DNA of 34,224 bases. Source: Raineyella sp964528755. Its GTDB lineage: Bacteria > Actinomycetota > Actinomycetes > Propionibacteriales > Propionibacteriaceae. The stretch is taken from assembly GCA_964528755.1 (NCBI GenBank), contig CAZGWN010000036.1:1-34224 (forward strand), in the 5' to 3' direction. This document shows, in pieces, positions 14,729 through 23,032 of this stretch; positions within the stretch are counted from its first letter, which is position 1; every line of letters begins with the position of its first letter. A model generated the notes under the pieces. That model was not told the origin of the DNA and did not search any database. It saw nothing but the letters and a program-made list of their open reading frames with translations. The position numbers were made by a program, and so were the translations under genes.

Positions 14729-17611
14729 TCAGTCGCCCGGCGTGTCGCCCCCGGCGGCCGGATCCGCCGTCGTCTTCTTCGTGGTCGTCTTCTTCGCCGT
14801 GGTCTTCTTGGCGGCCGTCTTCTTCGCCGTGGTCTTCTTGGCGGCCGTCTTCTTCGCGGTGGTCTTCTTGGCGGTCGTCTTCTTCGCGGTGGTCTTCTTC
14901 GCGGTCGTCTTCTTGGCGGGCCGCCGGGTCGACGGCCCCTTGGCCCGCTTCTCGGCGAGCAGTTCGGCGGCCCGCTCCGCGGTCAGGGTCTCGATCGCGT
15001 CGGTCCGCCGCAGGGTCGCGTTGGTCTCCCCGTCGGTGACGTAGGGCCCGAACCGGCCGTCCTTGACCACCATCGGCTTGCCGGTCGCCGGGTCGGCACC
15101 GAGTTCCTTCAGCGGGGGCCTGGCCGCGGCCCGTCCGCGCTGCTTCGGCTGGGCGTACAGGGCCTCGGCCTCCTCCAGCGTGACGGTGAAGATCTGGTCC
15201 TCGCTCGCCAACGACCGTGAATCGGAGCCCTTCTTCAGATACGCCCCGTAGCGACCGTTCTGCGCGGTGATCGTCTCCCCGTCGGCGGCGGTGCCGACCA
15301 CCCGCGGCAGGCTGAGCAGCCGCTGGGCGTCCTCCAGCCCGACGGTGTGCAGGTCCATCGACGCGAACAGCGATGCGGTTCGCGGCTTGGCGCCCTTGGG
15401 CGCGTCCTCGGGCAGGACCTCGGTGACGTACGGGCCGAATCGACCGGCCCGCGCGACGATCGGGTGCCCGGAGGCCGGGTCGAGCCCGAGCGCCCGCTCC
15501 TCCCCCATCGGCCGCGCGAGCAGTTCGCGGGCCTTGTCGACGGTGAGTTCGTCGGGGGGCAGGTCGTCGTCGACGTTGGCGCGCTTCTCGGTCGCGACCT
15601 CCTCCACGTACGTCCCGTAGCGGCCGACCCGCACCACGATGCCCGAATCCAGGTCGCCGATCGGGAAGGTCGACAGGGCGCGGGCGTCGATGTCGCCGAG
15701 CTGGTTGACCAGGTCGTGCAGACCGGCATGGTCGAGGTGCCCGGTCGCCGCGCCGGGGTCGCCGGCGTCACCACCCCAGTAGAACTCGTTGAGCACCTGC
15801 AGCCGCTTGGCCTGACCCGTGGCGATCTGGTCCAGGTCCTCCTCCATCGCGGCGGTGAAGGTGTAGTCGACCAGCTTGGAGAAGTGCTCCTCCAGCAGCC
15901 GCGTCACCGCGAACGCCAGCCAGGTCGGCACCAGCGCCTGCCCCCGCTTGAACACGTAGTCGCGGGTGGTGATGGTCCGGATGATCGAGGCGTACGTGGA
16001 CGGTCGCCCGATCTCCAGCTCCTCCAGCTTGGCGACCAGCGACGGCTCGGTGTAGCGGGCCGGCGGCTTGGTGGAGTGGCCCTGCGCCGCCAACTCGGCG
16101 ATCGCCACCTCGACCCCCTGCACCAGCCGCGGCAGCCTGCGCTGCGAGTCGTCGGCGGCCCCCTCGTCGACCGATTCGACGTACGCCCGCAGGAACCCGG
16201 GGAAGGTGATCGTCCGGCCGCGGGCGGTGAAGCCGGCGACCGTCCCGGAGGCGCCGGTCGCCTCCAGCGTGATGGTGGCCGACTCCCCGCGCGCGTCGGT
16301 CATCTGGGAGGCGACGGTCCGCATCCAGATCAGTTCGTAGAGCCGGCGCCGATCCCCGCTGAGCCCGGTCGCGTCCGGCGCGCGGAAAGTGGACCCGGCG
16401 GGCCGGATCGCCTCGTGCGCCTCCTGTGCGTTCTTCACCTTCGACCGATAGACCCTGGGCTGGTCGGGGACGTAGTCGGGCCCGTAGAGGCTGCGCGCCT
16501 GCGTCCGGGCGGCCCGGATCGCCTCCCCGGACAGCTCCACGGAGTCGGTCCGCATGTAGGTGATGAAGCCGCCCTCGTACAGCTCCTGGGCGACCGACAT
16601 CGTCCGCTGGGCGGTGAAGCCGAGCTTCCGTCCGGCCTCCTGCTGCAAGGTGGTGGTCCGGAAGGGCGCGTACGGGTGGCGGGTGTACGGCTTGGCCTCC
16701 ACCTCGACGACCCGGGCGCTGACACCCTCCAGGTCGGCGACGAGGGTCTCGGCCCGGGCCTGGTCGACGTGGGCGAGTTGCTCGTCGGTGCGCAGTCGGC
16801 CGCCGGAGTCGAAGTCGCGGCCCTGGGCGACGCGCAGCCCGTCGAGGCGGGTCAGCCGGGCGGTGAAATGCGGCGGCTCGGCGTCGGGGCCGGCATCCAT
16901 GGCGGCCTCGAGGTCCCAGTAGCCGGCCGGGACGAAGGCGATCCGTTCCCGCTCGCGGTCGACCACCAGCCGGGTGGCCACGGACTGGACGCGGCCGGCG
17001 GACAGCCGCGGCATGACCTTCTTCCACAGCACCGGCGAGACCTCGTAGCCGTAGAGCCGGTCGAGAATGCGGCGGGTCTCCTGGGCGTCGACGAGGTCGG
17101 TGTCGATCTGTCGGGGGTGGGTGACGGCGTCGCGGATGGCGTCCTCGGTGATCTCGTGGAAGACCATCCGACGGACCGGGACCTTGGGCTTGAGTTCCTG
17201 CTGCAGGTGCCAGGCGATCGCCTCGCCCTCGCGGTCACCGTCGGTGGCGAGGTAGAGCGCACTGGCACCCTTGAGGGCCTCCTTGAGGTTGCGCAGGGTG
17301 GCGCGCTTGTCGGGGGCGACGACGTACAAGGGGGCGAAATCGTGGTCGATGTCGACACCGGTGCGCGCCCAGGACTCTCCCTTGTACTTCGCGGGCACCT
17401 CCGCGGCGCCGGTGGGCAGGTCACGGATGTGGCCGCGGCTGGACTCCACCACATATCCCGGGCCGAGGTAGTCCTGGATCTTCGTCGCCTTCGTCGGTGA
17501 CTCGACGATCACCAGGTTGTGCCCGGGGGCAGAGGCGACCCCTCCGCCTGCCGTCTTGCCCGACCGCCCACCGGATCGGGCCGAGGTGCTCCCCGCGTCC
17601 TTGCTCGCCAC
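14729..17611 (-). CDS. topA: DNA topoisomerase I
   Basis: This is a 960-residue type IA topoisomerase that relaxes negative supercoils. The Toprim domain has Glu37 in VIVESPTKA and the acidic triad in DGDREGE (124-130). The catalytic tyrosine is Tyr352 in GGFITYMRTDS. The C-terminal part has four repeats of the type RVGRYGTYVE, ARAGRFGPYVTE, AQNGRYGAYLKKG and KDGRFGPYVTDG in place of zinc ribbons, the actinobacterial arrangement. It ends in a Lys/Thr/Ala tail of KKTTA units, which in mycobacterial enzymes aids DNA binding. The start is a GTG at 17611 behind GAAGGA. The gene is the first of the minus-strand chain leading to tmk and holB, and it diverges from hsp20. Confidence 0.97.
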   Translation of the reverse strand: MASKDAGSTSARSGGRSGKTAGGGVASAPGHNLVIVESPTKATKIQDYLGPGYVVESSRGHIRDLPTGAAEVPAKYKGESWARTGVDIDHDFAPLYVVAPDKRATLRNLKEALKGASALYLATDGDREGEAIAWHLQQELKPKVPVRRMVFHEITEDAIRDAVTHPRQIDTDLVDAQETRRILDRLYGYEVSPVLWKKVMPRLSAGRVQSVATRLVVDRERERIAFVPAGYWDLEAAMDAGPDAEPPHFTARLTRLDGLRVAQGRDFDSGGRLRTDEQLAHVDQARAETLVADLEGVSARVVEVEAKPYTRHPYAPFRTTTLQQEAGRKLGFTAQRTMSVAQELYEGGFITYMRTDSVELSGEAIRAARTQARSLYGPDYVPDQPRVYRSKVKNAQEAHEAIRPAGSTFRAPDATGLSGDRRRLYELIWMRTVASQMTDARGESATITLEATGASGTVAGFTARGRTITFPGFLRAYVESVDEGAADDSQRRLPRLVQGVEVAIAELAAQGHSTKPPARYTEPSLVAKLEELEIGRPSTYASIIRTITTRDYVFKRGQALVPTWLAFAVTRLLEEHFSKLVDYTFTAAMEEDLDQIATGQAKRLQVLNEFYWGGDAGDPGAATGHLDHAGLHDLVNQLGDIDARALSTFPIGDLDSGIVVRVGRYGTYVEEVATEKRANVDDDLPPDELTVDKARELLARPMGEERALGLDPASGHPIVARAGRFGPYVTEVLPEDAPKGAKPRTASLFASMDLHTVGLEDAQRLLSLPRVVGTAADGETITAQNGRYGAYLKKGSDSRSLASEDQIFTVTLEEAEALYAQPKQRGRAAARPPLKELGADPATGKPMVVKDGRFGPYVTDGETNATLRRTDAIETLTAERAAELLAEKRAKGPSTRRPAKKTTAKKTTAKKTTAKKTTAKKTAAKKTTAKKTAAKKTTAKKTTTKKTTADPAAGGDTPGD
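14769..14935. repeat. tandem repeat encoding the TopA KKTTA tail
   Basis: Short units built on TCTTCTTCGCGGTGG and TCTTCTTGGCGGTCG recur in phase through this segment. On the minus strand they encode alternating KKTTA and KKTAA pentapeptides. Repeat number may vary by slippage in multiples of 15 bases without changing the frame. This is coding repeat DNA and not a CRISPR array. Confidence 0.8.
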
Positions 17612-17765
17612 GTCCTTCTCTCTCCCTGTCCCCCCGCAGCCGGGCGGATCGGGCCCGGCACCGGAGTCACCCTAGCCCAGAACCGGAACCGGGCAACCGG
17701 TCATCGATCGTACGGCGACCACCGACACCCCGGTTCGGACCCCCGATCGCGCGATCCCGAGTAGC

Positions 17766-17786
17766 CTTGAGCGTAGGCGACTCAAG
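17766..17786. promoter_or_regulatory. HAIR element (HspR operator)
   Basis: The site reads CTTGAGC-N7-ACTCAAG, matching the HspR-associated inverted repeat CTTGAGT-N7-ACTCAAG at 13 of 14 fixed positions with the correct spacing. It lies 111 bases before the hsp20 ATG and 155 bases before topA, between the divergent genes. HspR with DnaK represses dnaK, clpB and, in M. tuberculosis, the small heat-shock gene acr2. The same control of hsp20 is inferred here; hspR itself is not in the window. Confidence 0.8.
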
Positions 17787-17896
17787 TTTCCCCGGTTTCG
17801 GGAATAGTCTCCCGGGCCGGCTCGTTCTACTGCACGAGTGGTCGAGAGAACGGCAGGCTCGGCCACCCGACGCTCCACTGCCGCAGGAGATGCATC

Positions 17897-18370
17897 ATGG
17901 CCCGTACCTTCGATCCGTTCCGCACGTTCGACGATCTGTTCGCCCAGTCCTTGCGTACGCCGACCTCGGTCGCCATGCCGATGGACCTCTATCGCGAGGC
18001 CGACAACTACTACGTCAAGATCGACCTGCCGGGTGTTGACCCGTCCACGATCGACGTCGACCTCGACGACCAGACCCTCACCGTCCGCGCCGAGCGCAAG
18101 CCGCAGGCCACCAAGGACGCCGAGTGGCTGACCCGGGAACGTCCGGCGGGCACCTTCGCCCGTCAGCTGACCCTGGGCACCGGGCTCGACGCCGAGCACA
18201 TCAACGCCGAGTACACCGACGGTGTGCTCGTGCTCACCATCCCGGTCGCCGAGCAGGCCAAGCCGCGCAAGATCTCGGTGGCCCACAAGTCCTCCGCCAT
18301 CGAGGGACAGGCGGAGGAGCAGCCCACCGAGACCGCCCAGCCCGTCCGGCAGCCGGTCGCCGCGAAGTAA
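17897..18370 (+). CDS. Hsp20-family small heat-shock protein
   Basis: This is a 157-residue alpha-crystallin-type chaperone that holds unfolding proteins as oligomers without ATP. The N-terminal arm is FDPFRTFDDLF. The alpha-crystallin domain begins at MDLYREADNYYVKIDLPGVD, contains LTVRAERK, and ends with AEYTDGVLVLTIPVAEQAKPRKISV. The conserved GVL motif is present. The C-terminal extension is acidic and Gln/Pro-rich, and lacks a clear IXI motif. GGAGA lies about eight bases upstream of the ATG. A HAIR operator upstream points to HspR repression, and a strong terminator follows, so it is probably a single-gene heat-inducible unit. The closest known type is actinobacterial Hsp18/Acr2. Confidence 0.93.
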   Translation: MARTFDPFRTFDDLFAQSLRTPTSVAMPMDLYREADNYYVKIDLPGVDPSTIDVDLDDQTLTVRAERKPQATKDAEWLTRERPAGTFARQLTLGTGLDAEHINAEYTDGVLVLTIPVAEQAKPRKISVAHKSSAIEGQAEEQPTETAQPVRQPVAAK

Positions 18371-18449
18371 CGCCATAGCGCGCCCGCGCAATCACCGCTC
18401 CGTGAGTCGCCGTGGGCGGAGCGGTGCGCGTGAATCCGGCACAGCAGAC

Positions 18450-18482
18450 ACGGGCCCGACCCCAGGGGTCGGGCCCGTTTTC
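18450..18482 (+). terminator. intrinsic terminator downstream of hsp20
   Basis: A perfect 14-base inverted repeat (ACGGGCCCGACCCC and its complement around a single A) is followed by TTTT. It is 80 bases after the hsp20 stop. A second inverted repeat, CACCGCTCCG at 18393-18402 with CGGAGCGGTG at 18417-18426, lies between them. Confidence 0.85.
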
Positions 18483-18518
18483 TGCGTTCGGGCGGCTCGG
18501 CGGGGGCCGGCGGCGGGC

Positions 18519-19754
18519 TCACTGGTGCCGGTGGGCACCGCGTCCCACCAGCTCCGTGACCAGCACCGCCACGAGCAGCGCCGCGCCCAGCAGCGGGGTG
18601 GCGGCACTGAGCAGGACCTGCCCCGGGGAGTAGTCGAGTTCCTGCATGCCGCCCGCGGGCAGGATCTGATAGGGCGCGATCCAGACCCACAGGACGAGAA
18701 CGGCGCCGATGCCGAGCACCCACCCGGACTGCGCCGGGTGTGCCTCGCGGCGGACGCGCTGGACGAGCAGGACGGCCAGCGGCACGATCCACACGAAGTG
18801 GTGGGTCCACGAGACCGGGGAGACCAGGGCACTGGTGAGCCCGACGAGCACGATGCCCAGCGCCTCCTCCCCTCGCCGGCGGAGGACGAGGGCGGCGGCG
18901 ATGCCGAGCACCAGGACGATCACCGAGACCGCCGTCCCCACGGCCGGTCCCGTGGTCAGCCCGAACGCCCGCATCGCCGCGCCGGTGAAAGACTGGTTGT
19001 CCAGATAGATCGGGTCGGACTCGAACCCGACCGAGTGCGTCGTCGCCAGGCGGTGCCAGTAGAACGCCGAGTAGCCCGGCAGCACTGCCCACCCGATCGC
19101 GGTGAGTACGGCCGCGGTGACGATGGCGACCAGCGCCTCGCGCCGGCGCCGGGCGAGCAGCAGGTAGACGATGAACAGGCCCGGCGTCAGCTTGATCGCG
19201 GTCATCAGGCCGACGATCCAGCCGGCCGGCAGACGACGACGCCCCGGCGCCCCCGGCATGATGTCCAGCAGGATCAGACAGGTCAGCAGGATCTCGACCT
19301 GTCCGAGAGCCGTGGACAGGGTCACCGGCACCGCGGTGGCGATGGCGGCCGCCGCGACCAGTGAGGCCGGCCGGCCCCGCAGCCCGCAGCGGTGCACCAC
19401 GGCGATGATGCCCGCCCAGCCGGCGATCGCCCACAGGATTTTCCACCCGGCGGTGGGTCCCAGCAGGAAGACCATGAACCCGATTGCGGCGATCGGCGGG
19501 TAGACGAAGGCATTCGGGCCGTCGCGATAGAGCTCCCCGCCGTGCAGCGCGGCCCTCGCCCCGTCGACGTAGATGCCGAAGTCGGCCATCGCGCCGGCGA
19601 GCCCGTCCGGGGACAGCGCCTGCGGGATGAGCCAGGACACGAGGCCGGCCACGATCGGCAGGCCGAGCTGGGCGAGGACCCGGATCCGCGCACGCCGGTC
19701 CTGCGGCCCCGGCCGTTCGTACGTGTCGGTGCGGGTGTCCACGGTTGCCTCCAC
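18519..19754 (-). CDS. GT87 (DUF2029) polyprenyl-phosphate-dependent mannosyltransferase-like protein
   Basis: This 411-residue protein is an integral membrane GT-C glycosyltransferase with about ten hydrophobic segments. The first outer loop holds the family's catalytic-type aspartate in MADFGIYVDGARAALHGG and is followed by NAFVYPPIAAIGF. LPAGWIVGLMTAIKLTPGLF and VSWTHHFVWIVPLAVLL are typical of the DUF2029/GT87 family. Relatives such as PimE and Rv2181 add alpha-1,2-mannose to phosphatidylinositol mannosides or lipomannan, using polyprenyl-phosphomannose outside the membrane. The acceptor here is unknown. The start is a GTG at 19754 behind CAGGATGG. The gene diverges from the flotillin gene across 128 bases with no further feature. 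Confidence 0.82.
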   Translation of the reverse strand: MEATVDTRTDTYERPGPQDRRARIRVLAQLGLPIVAGLVSWLIPQALSPDGLAGAMADFGIYVDGARAALHGGELYRDGPNAFVYPPIAAIGFMVFLLGPTAGWKILWAIAGWAGIIAVVHRCGLRGRPASLVAAAAIATAVPVTLSTALGQVEILLTCLILLDIMPGAPGRRRLPAGWIVGLMTAIKLTPGLFIVYLLLARRRREALVAIVTAAVLTAIGWAVLPGYSAFYWHRLATTHSVGFESDPIYLDNQSFTGAAMRAFGLTTGPAVGTAVSVIVLVLGIAAALVLRRRGEEALGIVLVGLTSALVSPVSWTHHFVWIVPLAVLLVQRVRREAHPAQSGWVLGIGAVLVLWVWIAPYQILPAGGMQELDYSPGQVLLSAATPLLGAALLVAVLVTELVGRGAHRHQ

Positions 19755-19882
19755 GGGCCCATCCTGTCATCTCCGAGTCCGGGCCCGGCGGCGCGGACAG
19801 CGACCCGCTGACCCGTCGCCGGGCATCCTGGTCGATGATCGTTCAGGAGACCGTCCGCCCCCACGAGCAAGGAGACATACCC

Positions 19883-21334
19883 ATGGGGACTGCTGTTGTT
19901 GTCGGCATCATCGCCGTCGTCGTCGTCGCTGCGGCCATCGCGGTGCCGATCATGGTCCGCGGCTGGATCAAGGTGGCCCGCGCCGACGAGGCGCTGGTCA
20001 TCTCGGGACGGCGCCAGAAGACCGAGACCGGGGACTCGCCGGTCACGGTGATCGTGTCGGGTCGGGCGGTGGTCAACCCGTTCCTGCAACGGGCCGAGTT
20101 GATCTCGCTGCGATCACGCCAGGTGGCGATGACCGCCGAGGCGCAGTCCGAGGACAACGTGACCCTGCAGGTGGAGGCGGTCGCGATCGTCAAGGTCGGA
20201 TCCTCGGCCGAGCTGGTCCGCCGGGCCGCCGAACGGTTCGCCTCCCAGGACGCCGCGATCGAGCACTTCACCACCGAGCAGCTGGAGGGCGCCCTCCGCG
20301 GGGTCGTGGCGACCCTGCCGGTCACCGGGCTGATGCGCGACCGCAAGAAGTTCTCCGAGCAGATCGCCTCCGACGTCGCCACCGAGCTGGCCGAGCAGGG
20401 GCTCATCCTGGACTCGTTCCAGATCAAGGGCATCACCGATCAGGTCGGCTACATCTCCTCGCTGGGCATCCCCCAGGTCGAGGCGAAGCGGCGCGAGGCC
20501 GAGATCGCCCAGACCGACGTGAAGCGGGCGATCACGGCCCGCGAGATCGCCACCGCCGAGGAGAACCTGATCGAGCAGACCCGGCTGGATCAGAACCGGG
20601 CGAACGCCGCGGCCGAGGTCGGCAAGGCCCGCGCCGAGGCGGAGCAGGCCGCCGCACTGGCCCGGGCCAGCGCCGAACAGTCGGTGCTGGTGCAGGAGGC
20701 CGAGAACCGGCAGGCGCAACTGGACGCGGACGTCAAGCGGGTCGCCGACGCCGAACGATACAAGCGTCAGCAGGCCGCCGAGGCGGCCGCGTTCGAACAG
20801 GCCAAGAAGGCCGAGGCCGCCGCGAAGGTGGCCCAGGCCGAGGCCGACGCGGCCCGCTACTCGCGTGCGCAGGCCGCCGAGGTGGCCGCGTTCGAGGAGA
20901 TCAAGCGCGCCGAGGCGCTGGCCCGCTCGGCCACCGCCGAGGCGGAGGCCACCCGCCAGAAGGCCCAGGCCGAGGCGGAGGCGGTCCGGCTGGCCGGTCA
21001 GGCGAAGGCGGACGCGATCGAGGCCGAGGCGGCCGCCCTCGCCCGCAACCAGGAGGCGCTGCTGGCCCGCCAGGCCCTGGACCAACTGCCCACCCTGATG
21101 GAGGCCTTCGCCGCCGGGTACGCCAAGGTCGGGTCGGTGACCGTGATCGGATCCGGCAACGACACGGCACCCGGCGCCCGGATGGCCGCCGAACAGGGGG
21201 TCGCCCTGGCCGGGGTCTTCGAGTCGGTCAAGGCGACGACCGGGCTCGACCTGGGTGAGTTGATCGCGGGCCGGGCCACCGGGCGGGCGATCGGCGAGGC
21301 CGTGTCCGGCTCCGGCTCCGGCTCCGGCAACTGA
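19883..21334 (+). CDS. flotillin-family protein
   Basis: This is a 483-residue SPFH/flotillin protein that scaffolds functional membrane microdomains. One N-terminal membrane anchor (VVVGIIAVVVVAAAIAVPI) is followed by the SPFH/PHB domain to about residue 210, including FLQRAELISLRSRQVAM and ILDSFQIKGITD. The flotillin region follows, a long Ala/Glu/Arg/Lys coiled coil with many AEAEA-type repeats to about 400. Near the end is DQLPTLMEAFAAGYAKVGSVTVIG, conserved in flotillins, then a short Gly/Ser tail. AAGGAG sits eight bases before the ATG at 19883; the frame is open further upstream, but those starts lack a ribosome site. There is no NfeD-type partner beside it. Confidence 0.9.
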   Translation: MGTAVVVGIIAVVVVAAAIAVPIMVRGWIKVARADEALVISGRRQKTETGDSPVTVIVSGRAVVNPFLQRAELISLRSRQVAMTAEAQSEDNVTLQVEAVAIVKVGSSAELVRRAAERFASQDAAIEHFTTEQLEGALRGVVATLPVTGLMRDRKKFSEQIASDVATELAEQGLILDSFQIKGITDQVGYISSLGIPQVEAKRREAEIAQTDVKRAITAREIATAEENLIEQTRLDQNRANAAAEVGKARAEAEQAAALARASAEQSVLVQEAENRQAQLDADVKRVADAERYKRQQAAEAAAFEQAKKAEAAAKVAQAEADAARYSRAQAAEVAAFEEIKRAEALARSATAEAEATRQKAQAEAEAVRLAGQAKADAIEAEAAALARNQEALLARQALDQLPTLMEAFAAGYAKVGSVTVIGSGNDTAPGARMAAEQGVALAGVFESVKATTGLDLGELIAGRATGRAIGEAVSGSGSGSGN

Positions 21335-21356
21335 GAGCCCGCCCCGCGTACACGGC

Positions 21357-21713
21357 TCAGTGTCGCCCGCGCAGTTCGTCGATCTGGCGACGCTCCTTCT
21401 TGGTCGGCCGTCCGGCCCCGCGGTCCCGGCGGGCCACCGGCGCCGACAGGTACGCCGGGCGTTCCGGGGAGTGATCGACGTACGCCTTGACGGCCAACGG
21501 CGCCCCGACCCGCTTGTCGAGGAGCTGGACGACCTCGAACTCCCGGTCCCAGCCGGGCGTGCGGATGACCACCCGGTCGCCCGGATGCAGGCTCTGGGCC
21601 GGCTTGGTCGGGGCGCCGTTGACCCGGATGTGCCCGCCTTTGCAGGCCTCGGTCGCCTGGGAGCGGGTCTTGAACAGGCGCACCGACCACAGCCACGCGT
21701 CGACCCTGGTCAT
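21357..21713 (-). CDS. S4-domain RNA-binding protein (Hsp15/HslR-like)
   Basis: This 118-residue protein begins with an S4 RNA-binding fold, RVDAWLWSVRLFKTRSQATE, then GGHIRVNGAPTKP and LHPGDRVVIRT. The C-terminal third is basic (ARRDRGAGRPTKKERRQ), as in the Hsp15 family. E. coli Hsp15 binds stalled 50S subunits that still carry peptidyl-tRNA. A similar ribosome-rescue role is possible but not shown. AGGAGG precedes the ATG at 21713. The gene lies 22 bases downstream of the MazF-type toxin on the same strand, so readthrough is possible. It is convergent with the flotillin gene across 22 bases. Confidence 0.88.
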   Translation of the reverse strand: MTRVDAWLWSVRLFKTRSQATEACKGGHIRVNGAPTKPAQSLHPGDRVVIRTPGWDREFEVVQLLDKRVGAPLAVKAYVDHSPERPAYLSAPVARRDRGAGRPTKKERRQIDELRGRH

Positions 21714-21735
21714 CGGCACCTCCTGGGGCTCACCA

Positions 21736-22107
21736 CTATTGCCTCCTGCCCATGGAGTCGGCCGCACCATGGGTCGATGGCGGCTCACAATCGACCGCCG
21801 CGGCCAGGGCGGCGCACAGCTCACGCATCCGGCTCCCATCGAGCCGGCCCAGCCTTGACACGAGGAGCCCCACCGACACTCTTTCGACGAAGTCGAGGCT
21901 GACCACGCACGGCTGCGGTACAGGGTCGCGGCCCGGCTCGAGCGCGACCTCGGTCACCAGATCGCGGACGTTCGTCGTGCACGGAGCGACCAGCGCCCTC
22001 CCGAGCCGAGGGATCACCACATCTCGGCTCAACACCACGACCGGCCGACGTCCGATGTCCGGCGGCTCACACCACCAGACGTCCCCGCGGCTGACTCGAC
22101 CCCTCAC
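21736..22107 (-). CDS. MazF/PemK-type toxin
   Basis: This is a 123-residue MazF-like endoribonuclease toxin of a type II toxin-antitoxin system. Family features are RGDVWWCEPP at the start, GRRPVVVLSRDVVIPRLGRALVAPCTTN, and VVSLDFVERVSVGLLVSRLGRLD. MazF toxins cut single-stranded RNA at short specific sites and stop translation. The target here is unknown. The start ATG overlaps the antitoxin stop (ATGA), so the two are translationally coupled. The C-terminal 15 residues (from about PPSTHG) extend past the usual fold. No frame damage is visible and the gene looks functional. Confidence 0.85.
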   Translation of the reverse strand: MRGRVSRGDVWWCEPPDIGRRPVVVLSRDVVIPRLGRALVAPCTTNVRDLVTEVALEPGRDPVPQPCVVSLDFVERVSVGLLVSRLGRLDGSRMRELCAALAAAVDCEPPSTHGAADSMGRRQ

Positions 22108-22340
22108 GACGCACCGGCCGCCTCGCCGAACGACGCCAGGTCACCCCACGCGTCGGGGGTGTCGATCGGCACGCGATCGTACGCCTCGAAGGTCGCGTCC
22201 ACCGCAGCCCGTCGGTGCTGCGTCAGCAGAGCCGTCAGGGCCGCCTCCACCATGGAGGCATCGGTCTCTCCGACATGCAGATCCCTGGCCGCCGCCAACA
22301 AGTCACGGTCCACGGTCGTGCTCAGCCTCACCTTTACCAT
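22104..22340 (-). CDS. MazE-type antitoxin
   Basis: This 78-residue protein starts VKVRLSTTVDRDLLAAARDL, a ribbon-helix-helix DNA-binding pattern. An acidic C-terminal half follows (YDRVPIDTPDAWGDLASFGE) that would wrap and neutralise the toxin. A longer open frame exists upstream, but the start at 22340 gives a normal antitoxin length. That start also lies at the predicted transcription start of a good promoter, which would make the mRNA leaderless. The stop overlaps the toxin ATG by 4 bases. Autoregulation through the inverted repeat at the promoter is expected for this family. Confidence 0.82.
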   Translation of the reverse strand: MVKVRLSTTVDRDLLAAARDLHVGETDASMVEAALTALLTQHRRAAVDATFEAYDRVPIDTPDAWGDLASFGEAAGAS

Positions 22341-22375
22341 GCCACGATCATGCCACTGTCGTGGCACTGGATCAA
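22340..22375 (-). promoter_or_regulatory. toxin-antitoxin promoter with operator-like inverted repeat, leaderless start
   Basis: On the minus strand TTGATC (22375-22370) and CATGAT (22352-22347) are spaced by 17 bases. The seventh base after the -10 box is the A of the antitoxin ATG, and there is no Shine-Dalgarno sequence. TGCCACGA at 22340-22347 is exactly inverted at 22359-22366, so the repeat overlaps the -10 box and spacer, where an RHH antitoxin would repress. A third CATGCCAC lies at 22349-22356. Confidence 0.65.
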
Positions 22376-22381
22376 GGGCGC

Positions 22382-23023
22382 TCAGCAGCCGGGCTGGAAG
22401 CGCGATTTGAGCCATGCCCCGGACTGGTAGGCGAACGAGAACAGCCATTGCCCGACCGAGTGCGGCTGACGGAACTCCCACACCTCGACCGTCGGGCCGT
22501 CGACGCACCGGTTCATCCACATCCGGGCCCGGGCGACGTGAGCGGTGGTGGTGAGCACGGCGACGTGGTCCCAGCCGCGCTCGGCGGCCACCCGGTTGAG
22601 CAGGCGGGCCTCACCCCTCGTCGTGTACGGGTCCGGGTCGACGCACTCGATGATGATGTCGGGCAGGCCCGGATAGCCGGCACAGTAGTCCCGCGGATAG
22701 CGTTCACCGGTGCGTGGGTCGACCGACACCGTGGTCAGGATCGTGGCGGTCAGGCCACTCCGCGCCAGGTCGATCGCCAGCGGCATCCGCTCCTCGGCAG
22801 GCCCGATGACGTACAGGGCGTCGACCGGCTGGGGCTGATCCACCCGCGGGTGGACGACGAAGCGCCAGCACAGTCCGAGCCAGACCAGGACGGCCGCGAC
22901 CAGCGCGATCAGGATGATGAGGAATGTACGCACCCGGTGGCGTCGCCGGTCAGGTCGCTCTCGCGGGTACGCATGGCGGCCTCCGCCGATGCCCATCGGT
23001 GTTTCGGCCCCAGGCTCCGCCAC
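22382..23023 (-). CDS. YdcF/SanA-like DUF218 membrane protein
   Basis: This 213-residue protein has an N-terminal basic stretch (RERPDRRRHRVR), one membrane segment at about 33-52, and a DUF218-type domain. VDALYVIGPAEERMPLAIDLARSG, TRGEARLLNRVAAERGW and HVAVLTTTAHVARARMWMNRC are typical of the family. ElyC/SanA/YdcF proteins affect envelope polysaccharide or peptidoglycan carrier-lipid metabolism, but their biochemistry is poorly defined. The start is taken as GTG 23023, nine bases after the rmlA stop; ATG 22996 is an alternative. Coupling to rmlA suggests a role in surface-polymer metabolism, which is inference. Confidence 0.72.
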   Translation of the reverse strand: MAEPGAETPMGIGGGRHAYPRERPDRRRHRVRTFLIILIALVAAVLVWLGLCWRFVVHPRVDQPQPVDALYVIGPAEERMPLAIDLARSGLTATILTTVSVDPRTGERYPRDYCAGYPGLPDIIIECVDPDPYTTRGEARLLNRVAAERGWDHVAVLTTTAHVARARMWMNRCVDGPTVEVWEFRQPHSVGQWLFSFAYQSGAWLKSRFQPGC

Positions 23024-23032
23024 AGGCCCAGC

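Noticed and set aside
14769..14935. CRISPR-like array
   Set aside because: The repeats are contiguous 15-base coding units in the topA tail, with no spacers and no cas genes.
15347..17500. 717-codon plus-strand open frame
   Set aside because: It is antisense to topA, whose active-site motifs are complete. The frame is open because of high GC at third positions.
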